DNA from: Candidatus Moranbacteria bacterium RIFCSPLOWO2_12_FULL_48_12
GTDB lineage: Bacteria; Patescibacteriota; Minisyncoccia; Moranbacterales; UBA1568
Direction of reading: 5' to 3'
DNA length: 24,905 nucleotides
Assembly: GCA_001784735.1 (NCBI GenBank)
Contig: MFSB01000012.1
Span: 7,071-31,975 of the forward strand
In this document: positions 12,745 to 21,322 of the stretch, in pieces
Numbering within the stretch: position 1 is the first letter of the stretch
Layout of the letters: the number at the start of each line of letters is the position of its first letter
Translations under genes and position numbers: made by a program
Notes under the pieces: model-generated
What the model was told of the DNA's origin: nothing
The model's input: only the letters and a program-made list of their open reading frames with translations
The model's database searches: none

Positions 12745-14127
12745 TCAATAATCGCGGAGTTTTTTCAAACTCTCGTGTTCGCGGATTTTCTCCAGCGCCT
12801 TGGCCTCGATCTGGCGAATGCGTTCGCGGGTCACGCCAAATTCCTGCCCCACCTCTTCGAGCGTGTGCGTCACGCCGTCTTCCAATCCGAAACGGATGCG
12901 CAGAATTTTTTGCTCCCGCGGGGTCAGCTCATTCAAGATATCCGAGATATGCGTTTTGAGTAACTTGCGGGAAGCGGCCTGATGCGGCATCACCGTTTCC
13001 GTATCTTCGATGAAGTCTCCCAGCACGCTGTCATCTTCGTTATCGCCGACCGACGTCTCGAGCGACACCGTTTCCTGGGAAATCTTCTGGATATGCCGGA
13101 TCTTGTCCACTTCCAGATTCATTTCCGCCGCTATTTCTTCCGCTAGCGGTTCGCGGCCCAGTTCCTGCACCAAGCGGCGCGTAATCTGGGCGTACTTATT
13201 GATCGTCTCTACCATGTGCACCGGAATGCGGATGGTGCGCGACTGATCAGCCAAGGCACGGGTAATGGCCTGGCGGATCCACCAGGTGGCATAGGTGGAA
13301 AATTTGTAGCCTTTGCGGTAGTCGAATTTCTCGACGGCTCGAAACAATCCGATATTCCCCTCTTGGATAAGGTCGAGAAGGGACAAATTGTGCGAACGGC
13401 CGACATATTTCTTGGCAATCGATACGACGAGGCGCAGGTTGGCTTCGGTCAAGCGCTGTTTCGCCGCGAGATCCCCTTTCTCGATCAGCTTGGCGAGCCG
13501 CACTTCTTCTTCGCCGGAAAGGAGGGCCACGCGCCCGATTTCCTTCAAATACATCTGCACGAGATCCGAGGTACTCTCTTCGCCAAGATCCATCATTTTA
13601 TCTTTGGCCTTCGGCGCCGCTTTGCCCTTGCCCTTGCCCTTGCCTTTTTTGCCGAACTCTTCCGCTACTTTGTGGATGTCGAGCTTGAGCATTTCCTCCG
13701 ACCCGACGACGCGGATACCGGAATTTTCCAGCTGTTCGTAGAGGTGCTCCAGATGATCGATGTCCTGCTCCACGTCAGGGAGGATATGAATAATCTCATC
13801 TTCCGTCACAAAGCCGCGCTGTTTGCCACGTGCCAGAAGCTCCGTCAAAGCGCCCTGTTTCTCAGCTGACCGCTCTTTCTTGCTGGGAGCTTTCTTTTTT
13901 GCCAGCTTGGCATGCTTTCTCTTGCCAGCTTTTGGTTTCTTGGCATGCGCTTTTTTTGTGAATCTTTTCCCCTTCTTCTTTGCACGCTGTCTCTGAGCCG
14001 CTCCGCGCTGTTTTTTTCCGCCAGCTGGCGGACTGACTTTTTTGTGGCTTTTCTTGTGAACAGCTTTCTTCACACGCTTTTTTAGGGCCTTTTTCGCCTT
14101 TTTGATACCTTTTTTCTTTCTCGCCAT
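12745..14127 (-). CDS. rpoD: Housekeeping sigma factor RpoD/SigA with Lys/Arg-rich N-terminal tail
   Basis: Principal sigma70 factor that directs RNA polymerase to promoters. Order of parts in 460 residues: a strongly basic tail (about 1-90, KKK, AKKALKKRVKK and similar), a region 1.1-like segment (about 91-150), a second basic run (KGKGKGKGK, about 161-169), region 1.2 (DLVQMYLKEIGRVALLSGEEE), region 2 (DLIQEGNIGLFRAVEKFDYRKGYKFSTYATWWIRQAI), region 3, and region 4 (TPREQKILRIRFGL... TRERIRQIEAKALEKIR). It ends LRDY before TGA. No alternative Met exists before about residue 146, and region 1.1 needs an upstream start, so the tail is likely real. Nudix follows; dnaG lies upstream across a repeat. 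Confidence 0.96.
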   Translation of the reverse strand: MARKKKGIKKAKKALKKRVKKAVHKKSHKKVSPPAGGKKQRGAAQRQRAKKKGKRFTKKAHAKKPKAGKRKHAKLAKKKAPSKKERSAEKQGALTELLARGKQRGFVTEDEIIHILPDVEQDIDHLEHLYEQLENSGIRVVGSEEMLKLDIHKVAEEFGKKGKGKGKGKAAPKAKDKMMDLGEESTSDLVQMYLKEIGRVALLSGEEEVRLAKLIEKGDLAAKQRLTEANLRLVVSIAKKYVGRSHNLSLLDLIQEGNIGLFRAVEKFDYRKGYKFSTYATWWIRQAITRALADQSRTIRIPVHMVETINKYAQITRRLVQELGREPLAEEIAAEMNLEVDKIRHIQKISQETVSLETSVGDNEDDSVLGDFIEDTETVMPHQAASRKLLKTHISDILNELTPREQKILRIRFGLEDGVTHTLEEVGQEFGVTRERIRQIEAKALEKIREHESLKKLRDY

Positions 14128-14230
14128 ACCCAGTAATAGAACTTCGACAACTTTTCTTTTAAAAATAGTTGAAATTCAAGTTAGTAGAAATTATCTTATG
14201 TATATACTTACAGTTTAGAATCATTTTTAT

Positions 14231-14335
14231 TGTCATCCCGACCGACGTTTCGGAGTGGAGGGATCTGTGTTGATAGAAGGTAGATTCCTCGACCTGCCTC
14301 GCCGACTCATCAGGGCGGGCAAGCTCGGAATGACA
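14231..14335. repeat. REP-like interspersed palindromic element 1
   Basis: Ends are inverted: TGTCATCCCGAC and CTCGGAATGACA. The inner sequence has the usual GGAGGGATCT / AGATTCCTCGACC arms. It sits between dnaG and rpoD and makes up nearly half of the 14128-14384 intergenic region; the rest is AT-rich with no clear promoter that I could pick. Confidence 0.7.
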
Positions 14336-14384
14336 CATATCAAGCGTCCCTCTGCTTCATTTACAAAAATCTATTGTAGCAACC

Positions 14385-16214
14385 TTATGAAAACTTGTCC
14401 AAAGAAATTGCCGTAAACTCCGCCAGGAGCTTTTTCTCCAAGCTTTTATCTTTTTTCTCCCGAGCCTCTCCCAGGGACTGTTCCAAAGCGATGAGTTTCT
14501 CACGCCGCATGATTTCTCCTTTGAGATTCTCCAGATACTTCTTGGCGACTTCCAGCATCTTGCCGATCCGTTCTTCATCTGGCACGCCGATGAAATCCGG
14601 TAATTCCAAGACCCGAAAAGAAAGTCTCATCGCTTCGCTTTTCAGAAGAGCATCTTCGATAAATGACAGCGGCTCGCGCTCCCCCGCTTGCACCAGAAAA
14701 AAATAAAGGGGATGTTTCTCCAAGAACGCCTTGGTCTCACCATCTGCGAGAAGGTTGAGAAGCGTTTCTCTCACCACGCGGTCAGCATACATCATCCCCA
14801 CCAGCTCTTCCCGCAAGAGTTCTGAACGTTTGCCAAAAGAATTGCTGTAAGACAATTCCTTGGTTGGCACATCAGAGCGCTCACGCCGCTCTCCCCCCTG
14901 GATCGCTGTCTGTACTACACCCAAGACGAGTTTTTCTTCCATTTTGATTTCCCGCGCCAGCTCTTTGATCCAGTGAGAACGCTCGATCGGATTCTTCACG
15001 AACATGAGGAGCTCTGTATACTCATCCGCTATCTTGCGCTTGCCCTCTGAGCTGCTGCGATCATATTTCTCTAGGCTGGCTTCCAAAAAATATTTGAGGG
15101 CTGGCACGGATCGCGCTACCGCTTCACGCAACTTCTCCGGATCCTCCTTCCCCATCTCGGCCGCGTCTTTGCCGAACGGAAGCGCAATGACTGAGACCAA
15201 CAGTTCCTTTTCCAAAGCTAGTTCCGCACTCTTACGAGCCGCCTTCTGCCCGGCTCCGTCCATATCGAAAAACAGCCGCGCCTCGCTGCCATAGCGCTTA
15301 ATAAGCGTAAGCTGTTCCGGCGTAAGGGCGGTACCGGACACCGCGACGGTATTCTCGATTCCCGCCTGATGCATCGCGATGACATCCATATTCCCCTCGA
15401 CGATAACTGTCGCACCTGCCTGTTTCATGGCTTGCTTGCCATGGAACAATCCATACAGCGCCCGGCTCTTGTGGTACACTGGCGTCTCCGGCGTATTGAT
15501 GTATTTCGCTTGTGTTTCATCCCCGCCCGGCGCCACCCGCGCCGAATATCCGATCACCCGCCCGAGAATATCGAAAATGGGAAACATGATGCGATCACGG
15601 AAACGGTCGTAGTATGAGGAGGATGCAGGATAAGAGATATCTGATGCCTGATTTTCTTTTGACTTGTGGATGATAAGACCGGCGGATTCGATCTCTTCTA
15701 CTTTGAATCCGCGCTCAGCCAAAAAATCCAGCAAGTGATGCCAGCCATCCGGCGCATACCCCAGGCGGAATTTTTGGATGCTTTCCAGAAACAGGCCGCG
15801 GCCGGTGAGATAGCTCACAATTTTTTCTCGACCGACATTGCCAGACAGTTGTTTCTCATAAAACTTGGTCGCGAGCTCCAGAAGATCGAAGATGCGCTCC
15901 TTGGTTTCCTTGTTTTTTTCTTCGCCCTTGTACTGCGGCAATTCCACCCCGGCGCGCTCCGCCAGCATCTTGAGCGCTTCGCGGAATTCCAAGCCCTCCA
16001 TTTCCATCACGAAAGCGAACACATCCCCGCCCTTGCCGCAGCCGAAACAGTGCCACATGGCCTTCTCCTCGTTCACCATAAAAGACGGCGTGCGCTCCTG
16101 ATGGAACGGACAGCAAGCCTTCCAGTGCGCTCCTGACTTTTCCAGTCGGACATACGAGCCGATCAGCTCTACGACATTCAGCCGCGCCTTGATTTCGTCA
16201 GTAGTTCCGCTCAT
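14385..16214 (-). CDS. dnaG: DNA primase DnaG
   Basis: Makes the RNA primers of DNA replication at the fork. The 609-residue protein has the CHC2 zinc finger at the N-terminus (CPFHQERTPSF with Cys35 and His38, then CFGCGKGGD with Cys56 and Cys59). A TOPRIM domain follows (VIVEGNMDVIAMHQAG with the catalytic Glu, and FFDMDGAGQKAA with the DxD pair). The C-terminal third is helical and would bind DnaB helicase. I chose ATG 16214 (MSGTTDEIKARLNVVELIGSYV), the normal family start, over an upstream in-frame start that adds 43 non-conserved residues. Neighbours rpoD and Nudix recall a reduced macromolecular-synthesis operon without rpsU. Confidence 0.97.
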   Translation of the reverse strand: MSGTTDEIKARLNVVELIGSYVRLEKSGAHWKACCPFHQERTPSFMVNEEKAMWHCFGCGKGGDVFAFVMEMEGLEFREALKMLAERAGVELPQYKGEEKNKETKERIFDLLELATKFYEKQLSGNVGREKIVSYLTGRGLFLESIQKFRLGYAPDGWHHLLDFLAERGFKVEEIESAGLIIHKSKENQASDISYPASSSYYDRFRDRIMFPIFDILGRVIGYSARVAPGGDETQAKYINTPETPVYHKSRALYGLFHGKQAMKQAGATVIVEGNMDVIAMHQAGIENTVAVSGTALTPEQLTLIKRYGSEARLFFDMDGAGQKAARKSAELALEKELLVSVIALPFGKDAAEMGKEDPEKLREAVARSVPALKYFLEASLEKYDRSSSEGKRKIADEYTELLMFVKNPIERSHWIKELAREIKMEEKLVLGVVQTAIQGGERRERSDVPTKELSYSNSFGKRSELLREELVGMMYADRVVRETLLNLLADGETKAFLEKHPLYFFLVQAGEREPLSFIEDALLKSEAMRLSFRVLELPDFIGVPDEERIGKMLEVAKKYLENLKGEIMRREKLIALEQSLGEAREKKDKSLEKKLLAEFTAISLDKFS

Positions 16215-16296
16215 AACCTTAGCATAAAGCCAAATGGCTCTAAAAAGCAAACCACCCCAGGCGCGAGGCCAACGGGAGGAATATTTTTTCTCTCTT

Positions 16297-16321
16297 CTTA
16301 CAGTAGTCCGGCCACTGTAAG
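16297..16321. other. Hairpin between the LytR_C gene and dnaG
   Basis: CTTACAGT / ACTGTAAG, an 8-bp perfect stem with a 9-nt loop, 12 bases after the LytR_C stop codon. No T-run follows on the minus strand, so termination is uncertain. Confidence 0.45.
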
Positions 16322-16332
16322 GGGATGCCAAT

Positions 16333-16968
16333 CTATTTCCCAAGAATGATCGTCACCTGAGAAATAGTGGTTTCTTTGTTCTTCATATCGGCAGGAAAAA
16401 TTTTTACCGCTGAGTATTTTTTTGCAACGACTTCTTTCACTGCCGCCGCCTCTTTTTCCAGCCCAGAGGCGTAATAGAGGGCAACGCTGCTGTAATCTTT
16501 GAGCGTGTTCCCTGAATCTGTCTTGCCATACCCTTCCTGTTTCAGAAAATTCGCCAGCGTACCGGCGCTTCCTTTGGCGGCACCACCATTCAAAACGCTT
16601 ATTTCCAATTTTTTGGCCGCCGTGATATTATCACTCGCTGGTTGTTCTTTTGCTTCCGTACTCCCTACCGCCCGTGCTTCTTCCTTAGGTGTAACACTTC
16701 TCTGTTCATTAGATTGTTCCGGTAATACTATGATGGATGGTTGGCTCTTCGCCACTCGTTCGCTCTGCCATTTCGTATAGGCTGCCCATCCGACACCGCC
16801 GATGCTCGCCACGACAAAAAGCAGCATCCCAGCGAATAAAACCGCTCCCCATAATGATTCACGAGAGCGTGTAGGCACAATACCTTGCGCTTGAGAAAGA
16901 TTTTCTTTTTCTTTGAGTTCTGACGCGGCATCCAATGTATCATTTTCTTCTGTCGGTATTTCTTGCAT
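16333..16968 (-). CDS. Membrane-anchored LytR_C-domain protein
   Basis: 211 residues: an acidic cytoplasmic N-terminus, one membrane helix (about residues 40-64), a polar linker rich in Glu, Ser and Ala, and a C-terminal LytR_C-like domain (about 123-211). The domain signature is LEISVLNGGAAKGSAGTLANFLKQEGY, then SVALYYASGLEKEAAAVKEVV. This domain occurs on LCP/LytR-type cell-envelope proteins, but the catalytic LCP domain is absent here. It probably has a structural or cell-wall-linked role outside the membrane. A TATAAT-type promoter lies just upstream, so the gene seems to be transcribed on its own. Confidence 0.8.
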   Translation of the reverse strand: MQEIPTEENDTLDAASELKEKENLSQAQGIVPTRSRESLWGAVLFAGMLLFVVASIGGVGWAAYTKWQSERVAKSQPSIIVLPEQSNEQRSVTPKEEARAVGSTEAKEQPASDNITAAKKLEISVLNGGAAKGSAGTLANFLKQEGYGKTDSGNTLKDYSSVALYYASGLEKEAAAVKEVVAKKYSAVKIFPADMKNKETTISQVTIILGK

Positions 16969-16991
16969 AAGGATTCTTTTACAACAGCCCC

Positions 16992-16999
16992 ATTATACC
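16992..16999 (-). promoter_or_regulatory. Extended -10 promoter of the LytR_C gene
   Basis: Minus-strand TGGTATAAT (TATAAT at 16992-16997), 24 bases before the ATG. No clear -35. The same GTGG-TATAAT motif recurs at 18884-18891. Confidence 0.6.
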
Positions 17000-17085
17000 A
17001 CACGGCCACCCATAGAAAACTTATGAAATCCGATTTCTAAGATTCATAATTCACGATTCATGCCTGCCCGCCCGCCTAGACTCGG

Positions 17086-17105
17086 CGAGGCTGGCCAAAG
17101 CCTCG
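17086..17105 (-). terminator. GC-rich hairpin downstream of malic enzyme
   Basis: CGAGGCT / AGCCTCG with a 6-nt loop, about 20 bases after the malic enzyme stop. It is embedded in a CCTGCCCGCCCGCC-rich patch that looks like an interspersed repeat. No T-run, so its use as a terminator is uncertain. Confidence 0.35.
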
Positions 17106-17125
17106 GCGACGGAGGGATTCTTTTT

Positions 17126-18274
17126 TCACCGTATAGCGCTAGCGACGGCTTTGACAACTCTCTTGTCAAAGGGCGGCGGGATGATGCGCTCGGCCGTCGG
17201 CTTCTTCACCAGGGCAGCCAATTTCTTGGCGGCGCGCAAAAGCATGGCTTCGGTAATTTCCCGGACACCGTTATCCAGTGCCCCCCGGAAAATACCTGGA
17301 AATCCCAGAGAATTGTTGATTTGATTGGCGAAATCCGACCTGCCGGTCGCTACTACGGCGGCTCCGGCTTGTTTGGCCTCATCTGGCATAATTTCCGGCA
17401 GCGGATTGGCCAAGGCAAAGACGATGGCCTGCGGCGCCATGGATCTGACCATCGCTGGAGAAATAGTGTTGCCTTTCGAAACCCCGATGAAGGCGTCCGC
17501 TCCGGCCAGTGCGTCGCCGACCAACCCATCGAGCTTGCGCTTGTTCGTCACTTTGGCGAGCAGCCGCTTGAAATGATTGATGTCTTTGCGCGCCTCGCTG
17601 ATAATGCCGCGGCTATCCACCAAAATAAGATCCCCTACGCCGAATCTGAGCAAGAGATTCGCGACAGCATTGCCGGCCGCCCCGGCTCCGATGATCACGA
17701 TGGTGCTCTTCTTTATATTTTTCCCCACCACCCGAAAAGCGTTGATGAGTCCGGCTAAGACTACCATGGCCGTGCCGTGCTGATCATCGTGAAAGACGGG
17801 GATATTGAGCAGCGCCTTCAGTTTCCGCTCTATTTCAAAACAGCGCGGAGCCGCGATATCTTCCAGGTTGATGCCGCCAAACACCGGCGCAATATTTTTG
17901 ACCGTCTGAATAATTTCTTCCGTGTCTTGCGTCGTCAGCACTATCGGAAAAGCATCAATATCAGCAAATTTTTTGAACAGCATGCATTTCCCCTCCATCA
18001 CGGGCAGCGCCCCTTCCGGACCGATGTTGCCGAGACCCAGGACGGCTGATCCATCCGACACGACCGCTACCGTGTTGCCCTTCATCGTGTACTCGCGCAG
18101 CTTGTCTTTGTGTTTCGCGACGTACGTCGACACTGCCCCCACCCCCGGCGTGTAGTAGATACTTAAATCATCCTTGTTAGCCACTTCCGCTTTAGACCGA
18201 ATTTCAATTTTCCCCCGCAATTTTTTATGTACCGCGATGGCTCTTTTCCCGAAAGTATTATTACCTTTTTTCAT
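17126..18274 (-). CDS. Malic enzyme (NAD(P)-dependent, malate to pyruvate and CO2)
   Basis: Oxidative decarboxylation of malate, linking C4 acids to pyruvate. The 382-residue protein is the short bacterial form without the phosphotransacetylase extension. Visible signatures: SIYYTPGVGAVS, TVAVVSDGSAVLGLGNIGPEGALPVMEGK, DIDAFPI, GINLEDIAAPRCFEIE, PVFHDDQHGTA, and the Rossmann glycine motif GAGAAGNAVA. NPLPEIMPDEA and TGRSDFANQINNSLGFPGIFRGALD complete the family pattern. Cofactor choice (NAD or NADP) cannot be decided by eye. With pyruvate kinase at the right edge it forms part of the pyruvate node. A long palindrome stands just before its start. Confidence 0.95.
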   Translation of the reverse strand: MKKGNNTFGKRAIAVHKKLRGKIEIRSKAEVANKDDLSIYYTPGVGAVSTYVAKHKDKLREYTMKGNTVAVVSDGSAVLGLGNIGPEGALPVMEGKCMLFKKFADIDAFPIVLTTQDTEEIIQTVKNIAPVFGGINLEDIAAPRCFEIERKLKALLNIPVFHDDQHGTAMVVLAGLINAFRVVGKNIKKSTIVIIGAGAAGNAVANLLLRFGVGDLILVDSRGIISEARKDINHFKRLLAKVTNKRKLDGLVGDALAGADAFIGVSKGNTISPAMVRSMAPQAIVFALANPLPEIMPDEAKQAGAAVVATGRSDFANQINNSLGFPGIFRGALDNGVREITEAMLLRAAKKLAALVKKPTAERIIPPPFDKRVVKAVASAIR

Positions 18275-18290
18275 ACATCTGTATTCTTAA

Positions 18291-18351
18291 CTTATAAAGG
18301 GAACACCCCCAATGGATAGTACCTTTCTTGCAATTGCAAGAAAAGTACTAT
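18291..18351. repeat. Long loop-less palindrome centred on GCAATTGC, copy 1
   Basis: Arms of 18 bp (18316-18333 and 18334-18351) pair with one mismatch and no spacer. On the minus strand the mismatch is a G-U pair. Beyond it, toward the malic enzyme start, comes AACACCCCC and CTTATAA on the plus strand. A second element with the same order lies at 21323-21389. Confidence 0.7.
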
Positions 18352-18359
18352 TGAGCGAA

Positions 18360-18674
18360 TTATTTTTTCTTTTCCGTTTCTATTCCTAACAGCTTGATAG
18401 CGAAATAGACGACGAGAGCAATGATAAGAAAGTCGATAGTCGTACTGACGAAATCTCCCCACATAATTTTTGAATTTCCGATTTGCAGCGCCACATCTTT
18501 GAGACTCTCAGTATGGACGAAGAGGAGCCCGATGAGAGGATTGATGATATCGGTCACCAGCGCCGTCACCATCTTGGCTACCGCACTGGCAAGCACGAAG
18601 CCGACAGCCACTCCCACGACTCCCTGTTTACGGATAAAATCCGCAAACCCCGCTACATGATCTTTGACATTCAT
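18360..18674 (-). CDS. mscL: Large-conductance mechanosensitive channel MscL
   Basis: Emergency-release channel opened by membrane tension after hypo-osmotic shock; homopentamer in the cytoplasmic membrane. The 104-residue protein has an N-terminal amphipathic helix (GFADFIRKQGVVGVAVGFVLASAVAKMV), TM1 with the gate glycines and alanines, PLIG at its end, a short outer loop, and TM2 starting MWGDFVSTTIDFLIIALVVYF, followed by a basic tail (ETEKKK). The length is slightly short of the classic 120-150 residues, since both the outer loop and the C-terminal helix are brief. The gene has a leader of nearly 200 bases holding a REP-like element if the promoter at 18884 is the right one. Confidence 0.95.
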   Translation of the reverse strand: MNVKDHVAGFADFIRKQGVVGVAVGFVLASAVAKMVTALVTDIINPLIGLLFVHTESLKDVALQIGNSKIMWGDFVSTTIDFLIIALVVYFAIKLLGIETEKKK

Positions 18675-18766
18675 AATATATGGACAGTTCTTAAGTGGAG
18701 GTGATTTAAATTAATCTCTCCTTTGTCTTTACAACAAGCCTTTATATCACTGAAACTTTTACCACT

Positions 18767-18845
18767 TGTCATTCCCGCGAAAGCGGGAATCCAGACTGAT
18801 ACTTTTGGCTTACACACTGGATTCCGGGTCAAGCCCGGAATGACA
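18767..18845. repeat. REP-like interspersed palindromic element 2
   Basis: Begins TGTCATTCCCGCGAAAGCGG and ends GCCCGGAATGACA. It has two inner hairpins, ATTCCCGC-GAAA-GCGGGAAT and ATTCCGGG...CCCGGAAT. A common bacterial REP layout. It lies in the 18675-18910 gap together with the promoter at 18884. Confidence 0.8.
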
Positions 18846-18883
18846 GGATGGGATCTATGTTAAATGGGTTCGTGTATAGACCT

Positions 18884-18891
18884 ATTATACC
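18884..18891 (-). promoter_or_regulatory. Putative extended -10 promoter upstream of mscL
   Basis: Minus-strand GTGG-TATAAT (hexamer 18884-18889), about 20 bases after the pirin stop codon. A TTGAAA lies 19 bp upstream (18909-18914). Confidence 0.5.
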
Positions 18892-18910
18892 ACCTCGAAA
18901 AACGCTTGTT

Positions 18911-19663
18911 TCAAACACTCATCGGCACTTCGATAGCCAGGACGAAAGCATCTTTTTTTGCTTTTAATGAGGCTTTTTCGGTATCCCATACCCCGAGTGC
19001 ATCCCTTTTCCCCAAAACCATATCCGCCACCGCTATCTCGCCGTCAACGACAAAAAAGTATACGCCATTGTGTGAATTATGTAATGCATACTCAGTGTCG
19101 GTATCGGCATCAAAACGCCCCAGGGACAACCAAGCATCCTGATGGATGAAGAGCACCCCTGTCTTTTCGCTTTCTCGCGGGACATGGCCACTGTGTGGCT
19201 TTACGTTCTCCGACCCCACCACGAGAGAAAATGTATTCTTAAAGGAAGATGGATCAAATCGTTTCTGAGCGTAGCGCGGAGCGGCGCCCTCCGTCCGCGT
19301 CAGAATCCAGATCTGCAACAAGCTCACCGCTTCCGTTTCCGAGGCATTGAATTCCGAGTGCTCCACCCCTGTGCCGGCGCTCATCACTTGCACCTCGCCC
19401 GTCTTGATAACAGCGGCATTCCCCATGCTATCCTCATGAGAGAGCGCACCCGAAAGAGGGATGGTAATAATTTCCATATCCCGGTGAGTGTGCCGGCCGA
19501 ACCCCTGACCCGCCGCGATCAGGTCGTCATTCAGCACCCGAAGCGCGCCAAATCCCAACATCTCAGGATTATAATATGAGGCGAAACTGAAAGAGTGATG
19601 GGTCGTAAGCCAGCCATGCTTCGCATATCCGCGTGAATTAGCCTTGTGTAAAAGAGTTTGCAT
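18911..19663 (-). CDS. Pirin-family bicupin protein
   Basis: The 250-residue protein is a typical bacterial pirin. The N-terminal cupin carries the metal-binding set: GRHTHRDMEIITI (His58, His60) and GTGVEHSEFN (His102, Glu104), all four iron ligands present. Bacterial members are often quercetinases or of unknown role. Start chosen at ATG 19663 (MQTLLHKANSRGYAKHGWLTTHHSFSF), the usual beginning with the conserved HHSFSFASYYNPE block; the longer frame adds 23 non-family residues that overlap the PLD gene. The second cupin is complete and ends about where expected. It follows the PLD gene by 34 bases. Confidence 0.94.
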   Translation of the reverse strand: MQTLLHKANSRGYAKHGWLTTHHSFSFASYYNPEMLGFGALRVLNDDLIAAGQGFGRHTHRDMEIITIPLSGALSHEDSMGNAAVIKTGEVQVMSAGTGVEHSEFNASETEAVSLLQIWILTRTEGAAPRYAQKRFDPSSFKNTFSLVVGSENVKPHSGHVPRESEKTGVLFIHQDAWLSLGRFDADTDTEYALHNSHNGVYFFVVDGEIAVADMVLGKRDALGVWDTEKASLKAKKDAFVLAIEVPMSV

Positions 19664-19697
19664 ACAGTATTTGTAAAAAATTATCAAAACCACCTTG

Positions 19698-20708
19698 CTA
19701 AAGCAGGACTTCCTCGCTCTCTTTGATATCAAGCAAAAAAAGATCTTTCAGCTCCATGGCAAAATCACGGTTCGTGCTGATCACATTCAATTCATAGTTT
19801 ATCCAGAAAGAGAGCCAATCGAAATTGCAGCTTCCTACAGATGCCCAAGCGTCATCTATGACGATGGATTTGGCGTGAAGAATCTTCGCCGGGGTATACA
19901 AAAAAATACGGATGCCCCGACGCAAAAGTTCCTTGAAATATAGCCCGGCGAGGCGGTCCGCAAGCCAAACATCCGATTTTTTCGGAAGAAGGATACGCAC
20001 ATCCACTCCTCTTTCATGAGCATAATAGAGGGCTCGGCGGAATTCTACATTGGGGGAAAAATAGGCGCTCGTGATATAGATGTATTTTTTGGCCACCATG
20101 ATATGACGGAGGAAAGAGCGGTAGAGATGCTTGTCATAAAGATGAAAAGAATTGCCGGCGATAGAAAATTCCGAATCCTCATTCTTGGAAAGAACGCGCC
20201 CGACAGGATCCATTTTGCGGGAGCGCTGCCAGACGGTCTCGAAGGATCGGGCTAGCTCACTCACTACTTCCCCACGCAAGGAAACAGCCGTGTCACGCCA
20301 TAAACGAGCCCGCTCGGCGATGATCACACCACCAATATGCGCTTCCGTTTTATCTACGACAAGAAGTTTCCGATGATCCCGCAATACAAGGGGAAACAAC
20401 TTCTTTACGGCTGGCGCTATGATGCCCTGATGAAACGCAACTCTGATCCCTCCCGCTTTGAGTTCCCGGCAGAGCGCTCCGCGATAGAGACCGAAACTCC
20501 CTGCCGCATCAAGGAGCAAGCGAACAGCAACCCCTTCCTTGGCTTTGACCAAAAGCAGATCCACAAACGCCCGGCCGACAGCATCGCTTCCGCTGAAAAT
20601 ATATTGCTCCAGATCGATGGTTTCTTTCGCTTCGCGGCACGACCGGAGCATCCCTTCCCATGCCGTTTCAGAGGTAGTATAAAATTTCCAAGAATGCATT
20701 CCGTTCAT
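19698..20708 (-). CDS. Phospholipase D-like / cardiolipin synthase-family protein
   Basis: Two HKD active-site motifs are intact: DHRKLLVVDKTEAHIGG (His112, Lys114, Asp119) and LHAKSIVIDDAWASVGSCNFD (His278, Lys280, Asp285), followed by the usual Asn and Glu positions. The 336-residue length and spacing match the soluble-form cardiolipin synthase family (ClsB-like), without N-terminal membrane helices. The likely reaction is transfer between phospholipids to make cardiolipin; a phosphodiesterase role is not excluded. ATG at 20708 is used; a second ATG lies nine bases inside. It follows the hydrolase by 24 bases and may be co-transcribed with the genes on both sides. Confidence 0.92.
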   Translation of the reverse strand: MNGMHSWKFYTTSETAWEGMLRSCREAKETIDLEQYIFSGSDAVGRAFVDLLLVKAKEGVAVRLLLDAAGSFGLYRGALCRELKAGGIRVAFHQGIIAPAVKKLFPLVLRDHRKLLVVDKTEAHIGGVIIAERARLWRDTAVSLRGEVVSELARSFETVWQRSRKMDPVGRVLSKNEDSEFSIAGNSFHLYDKHLYRSFLRHIMVAKKYIYITSAYFSPNVEFRRALYYAHERGVDVRILLPKKSDVWLADRLAGLYFKELLRRGIRIFLYTPAKILHAKSIVIDDAWASVGSCNFDWLSFWINYELNVISTNRDFAMELKDLFLLDIKESEEVLL

Positions 20709-20732
20709 ATTTTTCTATACCAATCAGCGCTA

Positions 20733-21308
20733 TCAATCTGCCATTTTCAAAACGGACTCCAACACAACCGGCAATTCGGTCGTTCCGCTGCTTCCGCTGA
20801 AGTGATCTTGTTGGTGCTCAACAATGATTTCCGCACCGAGCGCGCGAAAGTCATCCTGGTTATCGAGCGGGACATAAGGATCATTATCGGAAAAAATCGC
20901 GACACTCTTCAACAAGTGCGATTTCACTTTTCCCAGATCAAGCGGCGCTTCCAACCAAAGCTTGGCTGTCTCTTGCGTTTCAATATCTTCTTCGAGATTG
21001 GTCAGTTGTTTGAAAAACCCAGCCACAAAAACTGCTCCGCCTACCATGACCCCCGCAGGAAGAGATTGCAGATAATGCGCAATCGTCGGACACCCGATAC
21101 TATGACCGACAAAATAGGTGTTTTCATCGGGGACATTGACGGTTTCAGCAAGCTTGGCCACCCACCCCTCTATTCTCGGATTCTCCGCATCCGGCAACTG
21201 CGGTATAGACACCACAAAGCCTCTCGTTTCCAATTCTTTCTTCAGCCACGGAAACCACCCTTCTCCGGGATACCCGCCCCACCCATGCACGATAAAAATT
21301 CTTTTCAT
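20733..21308 (-). CDS. RBBP9/YdeN-family alpha/beta serine hydrolase
   Basis: A 191-residue small alpha/beta-hydrolase. It opens with IFIVHGWGGYPGEGWFPWLKKELE, the family start. The nucleophile elbow is GHSIG (Ser70), with DNDPYVPLD giving Asp143 and QDHFSG giving His169: a complete Ser-Asp-His triad. Substrate unknown; members are small-molecule esterases or peptidases. Preceded by the second GCAATTGC palindrome and followed closely by the PLD gene. Confidence 0.93.
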   Translation of the reverse strand: MKRIFIVHGWGGYPGEGWFPWLKKELETRGFVVSIPQLPDAENPRIEGWVAKLAETVNVPDENTYFVGHSIGCPTIAHYLQSLPAGVMVGGAVFVAGFFKQLTNLEEDIETQETAKLWLEAPLDLGKVKSHLLKSVAIFSDNDPYVPLDNQDDFRALGAEIIVEHQQDHFSGSSGTTELPVVLESVLKMAD

Positions 21309-21322
21309 ATGTTTCGGAAGAT

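Noticed and set aside
17040..17062. ATTCATAATTCACGATTCATG, similar to 23838-23864
   Set aside because: Short, low-complexity repeat of GATTCA-type units; too weak to call a defined element.
18690..18710. Plus-strand Shine-Dalgarno-like GGAGGTGATTT upstream of mscL
   Set aside because: No start codon or ORF follows on the plus strand; it is on the wrong strand for mscL.
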